20,494 nucleotides of DNA from Elysia marginata (lineage: Eukaryota; Mollusca; Gastropoda; Plakobranchidae), in assembly GCA_019649035.1 (NCBI GenBank), contig BMAT01004094.1, forward strand, positions 4,669-25,162. Direction: 5' to 3'. Made by a program: the position numbers and the translations under genes. Below the pieces are notes generated by a model. The model saw nothing but the letters and a program-made list of their open reading frames with translations. It did no database searches and was not told the DNA's origin. Below are positions 18,421 to 20,494 of the stretch, in pieces (the stretch's first letter is position 1; every line of letters starts with the position of its first letter).

Positions 18421-18795
18421 TATATAGATTTAGAGATCGAGAGAACGAGATAAAGATAGATGGCTCAAGAGAGAAGAAACGGACATATAATTCAATAGTT
18501 ATGCTAATAAGTAAATAAAAAGATAGACAAAAATAAATAGGAATATAAAAGTAAATAAAGGTAGATATAGAGATAGAAACAGATAGATAAATAAATCGAT
18601 AGAGAGATAGATAGATACGGGTAGATATAAAGGTGGATAAGATACCGGTAGATAGATAGATGGATGAATAGATATATGGACAATTAGATAAATATAAATT
18701 AACACATTTATAGGTAGTTAGACAAATAGACTGAAAAACGAATAGAGGTATATAGATAGAGAGATAAATAAATGAGTAGATAGATAGCTAGTATT
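18421..18795 (+). repeat. Degenerate GATA/GATAAATA microsatellite
   Basis: GATA and AATA units recur through about 375 bp with many substitutions, which indicates an old array. The Ile/Tyr/Leu-rich minus-strand frame at 18499-18705 is an artefact of the repeat. Confidence 0.9.
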
Positions 18796-20048
18796 GAGAA
18801 AGATAGATCATTTTTGTGTTTTCACGATTCCCAGGAGAACTTAAAGAGCTTCGTGCCTGCCTAGGACTCGTAAGCTGATGGCCTCTCCTTGATTTAGGAC
18901 ATTGAAATTTTACTTAGGTTTCCTTCCGGCTTCCGGTGGTTTGCGGGGTTCATATAATGTCAATCTTTTTGGACTTTAGTATTCTCTCTCAAAGTATAGG
19001 CTGGTATTTACGAACTGTTTGTAAGCTTTCATACAGCTTAACTTGTCTCGAAAAGTTTCGACGCATTAATCGGTTAAAATAAGTTTGAACTTGTAAATGG
19101 AACTTCCTGACCTTATATGTTTAACGGAACTATTAGTCTTATGTCTCGAAAGTAGAAAGTATTTTTACTGAACAGAAGAGTGGAAAAGTTAGGATGAACA
19201 GTGATGACAATAGGACCCGGTGGTAAAAAAAAAATAGAATATCAGTTGGAACAAGCTATCAAAAGATTTTTCAACATATTATCAGCAAATTTGGTGTAGG
19301 CACATTCTTTGGTTTTGTTAAAATTTTGTGCCTATAGTTTGTTGAATTCAATATTGATGTGGATATATGATAACACATGCAATTTTTAAGAACTTTTTTT
19401 TGTTTAATTTATGGGATTGTGAAGACTAAAATGTTTAAAAAAATCCACCGTAGATATATTCTTTTCCAAGACACAAAACATGTAAACACAGAAGATTTGT
19501 AGCATTAGCTATATGACTTTTTAAATATCCTGTCCTAAATTTAGAGGAAACATAAGAAAATTAAAAAAAAATTGAACAAATCAAAGAAGAAGTAAAAAAG
19601 CAAAACGAGAAGAAAAAAAAGAAATGAAAAAAAAACCACACAGTCCTTTGTTCTCGCTGATCCCATAAGCCTCTAGCTTTGTAAAACTTCTCCCCTTTTT
19701 CCTCCTTGCTACTTGCAACAGTGATTTCTACAGTCTGCTTTCTTGGTAAACTTGCTTCTCAGCAATTTTAATCCGCTTTATGTCATGTCTCTCAAAAAAC
19801 GAAAAAAGCCCTACCCCGACTACAGAAAAAATATTAAGATATATCCTATTTGTTTTCAAATAAGTGTTATACATAAATCTGCTTAGAAATGACTGTACTT
19901 TGTAGACAAACAAAAAGGCTATTGGGCATGGTGTTAGTGATGATTTTTATTTTCAACATAGTGTATTTTCTGTATCAAGTGTAAATTGTGAATGCTGAAT
20001 TTTTTAGACACTACTTCAGATCTCTCATGATTTTTAGTTCCGTAAACT
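18796..20048. other. AT-rich DNA, no supported gene
   Basis: The only structure is an A-rich patch near 19555-19640. The minus-strand open frame 19728-19913 has no recognisable motif. Confidence 0.55.
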
Positions 20049-20423
20049 GGGGTGACTAAGACCACTTCTTTAATAACCGCACATCATACATTTTCACATA
20101 ATGAGCCTCTGCCCTTTATTAAGGTTTCCACATTGGGGGAAGGATAAAATCTACCTTCTCCACTATTTTTTTCCACCATAGAACAATATTTTTGAAAATG
20201 AGGTAGAATTTTACTGCATGGCCTTAGTCAGCCCTAAATGGGGTGACTAAGACCAGCTCTTTTGTATCATAGTGAAAAAGCACCTAGTTTTAGTAAGCCT
20301 CTTACTGGGGTGATGAAAACCACCTAAGAAAGTGAGTTTAACTTTGTTTTCCACATCACTTGCTTCAGGTTTTCTGCATTTTCAAGCGATGTGACCCCCA
20401 ATGATAGGGGCGACTAAGACCAC
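20049..20423 (+). repeat. Four dispersed copies of GGGGTGACTAAGACCAC
   Basis: Copies start at 20049 (exact), 20240 (GGGGTGACTAAGACCAG), 20307 (GGGGTGATGAAAACCAC) and 20407 (GGGGCGACTAAGACCAC). Spacings are 191, 67 and 100 bp, so it is not a simple tandem array. Each copy adjoins or includes a short inverted repeat. The longest is GGCCTTAGTCA (20220-20230) with TGACTAAGACC (20244-20254), one mismatch. The pattern runs close to the window edge and may continue. Confidence 0.7.
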
Positions 20424-20494
20424 CCTTTTTTAATATTTGATTTTAAAGCACTAGCAACAATCACCTTGTATCTGCATTAAATGACTTCTGCATG

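Noticed and set aside
18421-18795. CRISPR-like or regularly spaced array
   Set aside because: It is a degenerate GATA microsatellite without distinct spacers, in a eukaryotic context.

Overview
The window looks like invertebrate metazoan nuclear DNA, most likely from a mollusc and probably a gastropod. It is AT-rich and intron-bearing, with long GA and GATA microsatellites, a tRNA-derived SINE, decayed LINEs with a TTATC-type tail, and one G-protein-coupled receptor of the kind that is highly expanded in lophotrochozoans. The mollusc assignment is an inference from this combination. No single sequence here proves it.

Only one gene can be supported with confidence. It is a two-exon rhodopsin-class (class A) GPCR on the minus strand. 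Exon 1 (15027 down to 14500) encodes the N-terminus through TM4. Exon 2 (8358 down to 7411) encodes ECL2 through TM7 and the cytoplasmic tail. A 6,141-nt GT-AG intron in phase 0 separates them, and joining them gives a continuous 491-residue seven-helix protein. The open reading on each side of the junction, the paired extracellular cysteines and the full set of helices all support the join.

Layout from left to right: 1-3955 is AT-rich with no recognisable gene; about 3956-4165 is a small minus-strand remnant of a LINE ORF C-terminus; 4166-6384 is mostly featureless; 6398-6698 is a complete SINE with Pol III A and B boxes and a perfect 13-bp target-site duplication; 6883-6922 is the 3' tail of a LINE on the minus strand, lying in the GPCR 3' flank; 7411-8358 is GPCR exon 2; the intron 8359-14499 carries a purine-rich microsatellite, a nested inverted repeat and a 5'-truncated, dead CR1/Rex1-like LINE (12322-14067) antisense to the gene; 14500-15027 is exon 1. 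Upstream of the gene are a GA repeat, a CpG-denser patch at 16190-16400, a 163-bp element with 25-bp terminal inverted repeats and internal TTGACTTTAAG repeats (17646-17808), a degenerate GATA tract, and four dispersed copies of a GGGGTGACTAAGACCAC motif at the right edge.

There is no operon-like or multi-gene system here. The functional content is one receptor gene in repeat-rich DNA. The least explained items are the 163-bp inverted-repeat element and the hairpin-associated motif family at the right edge.
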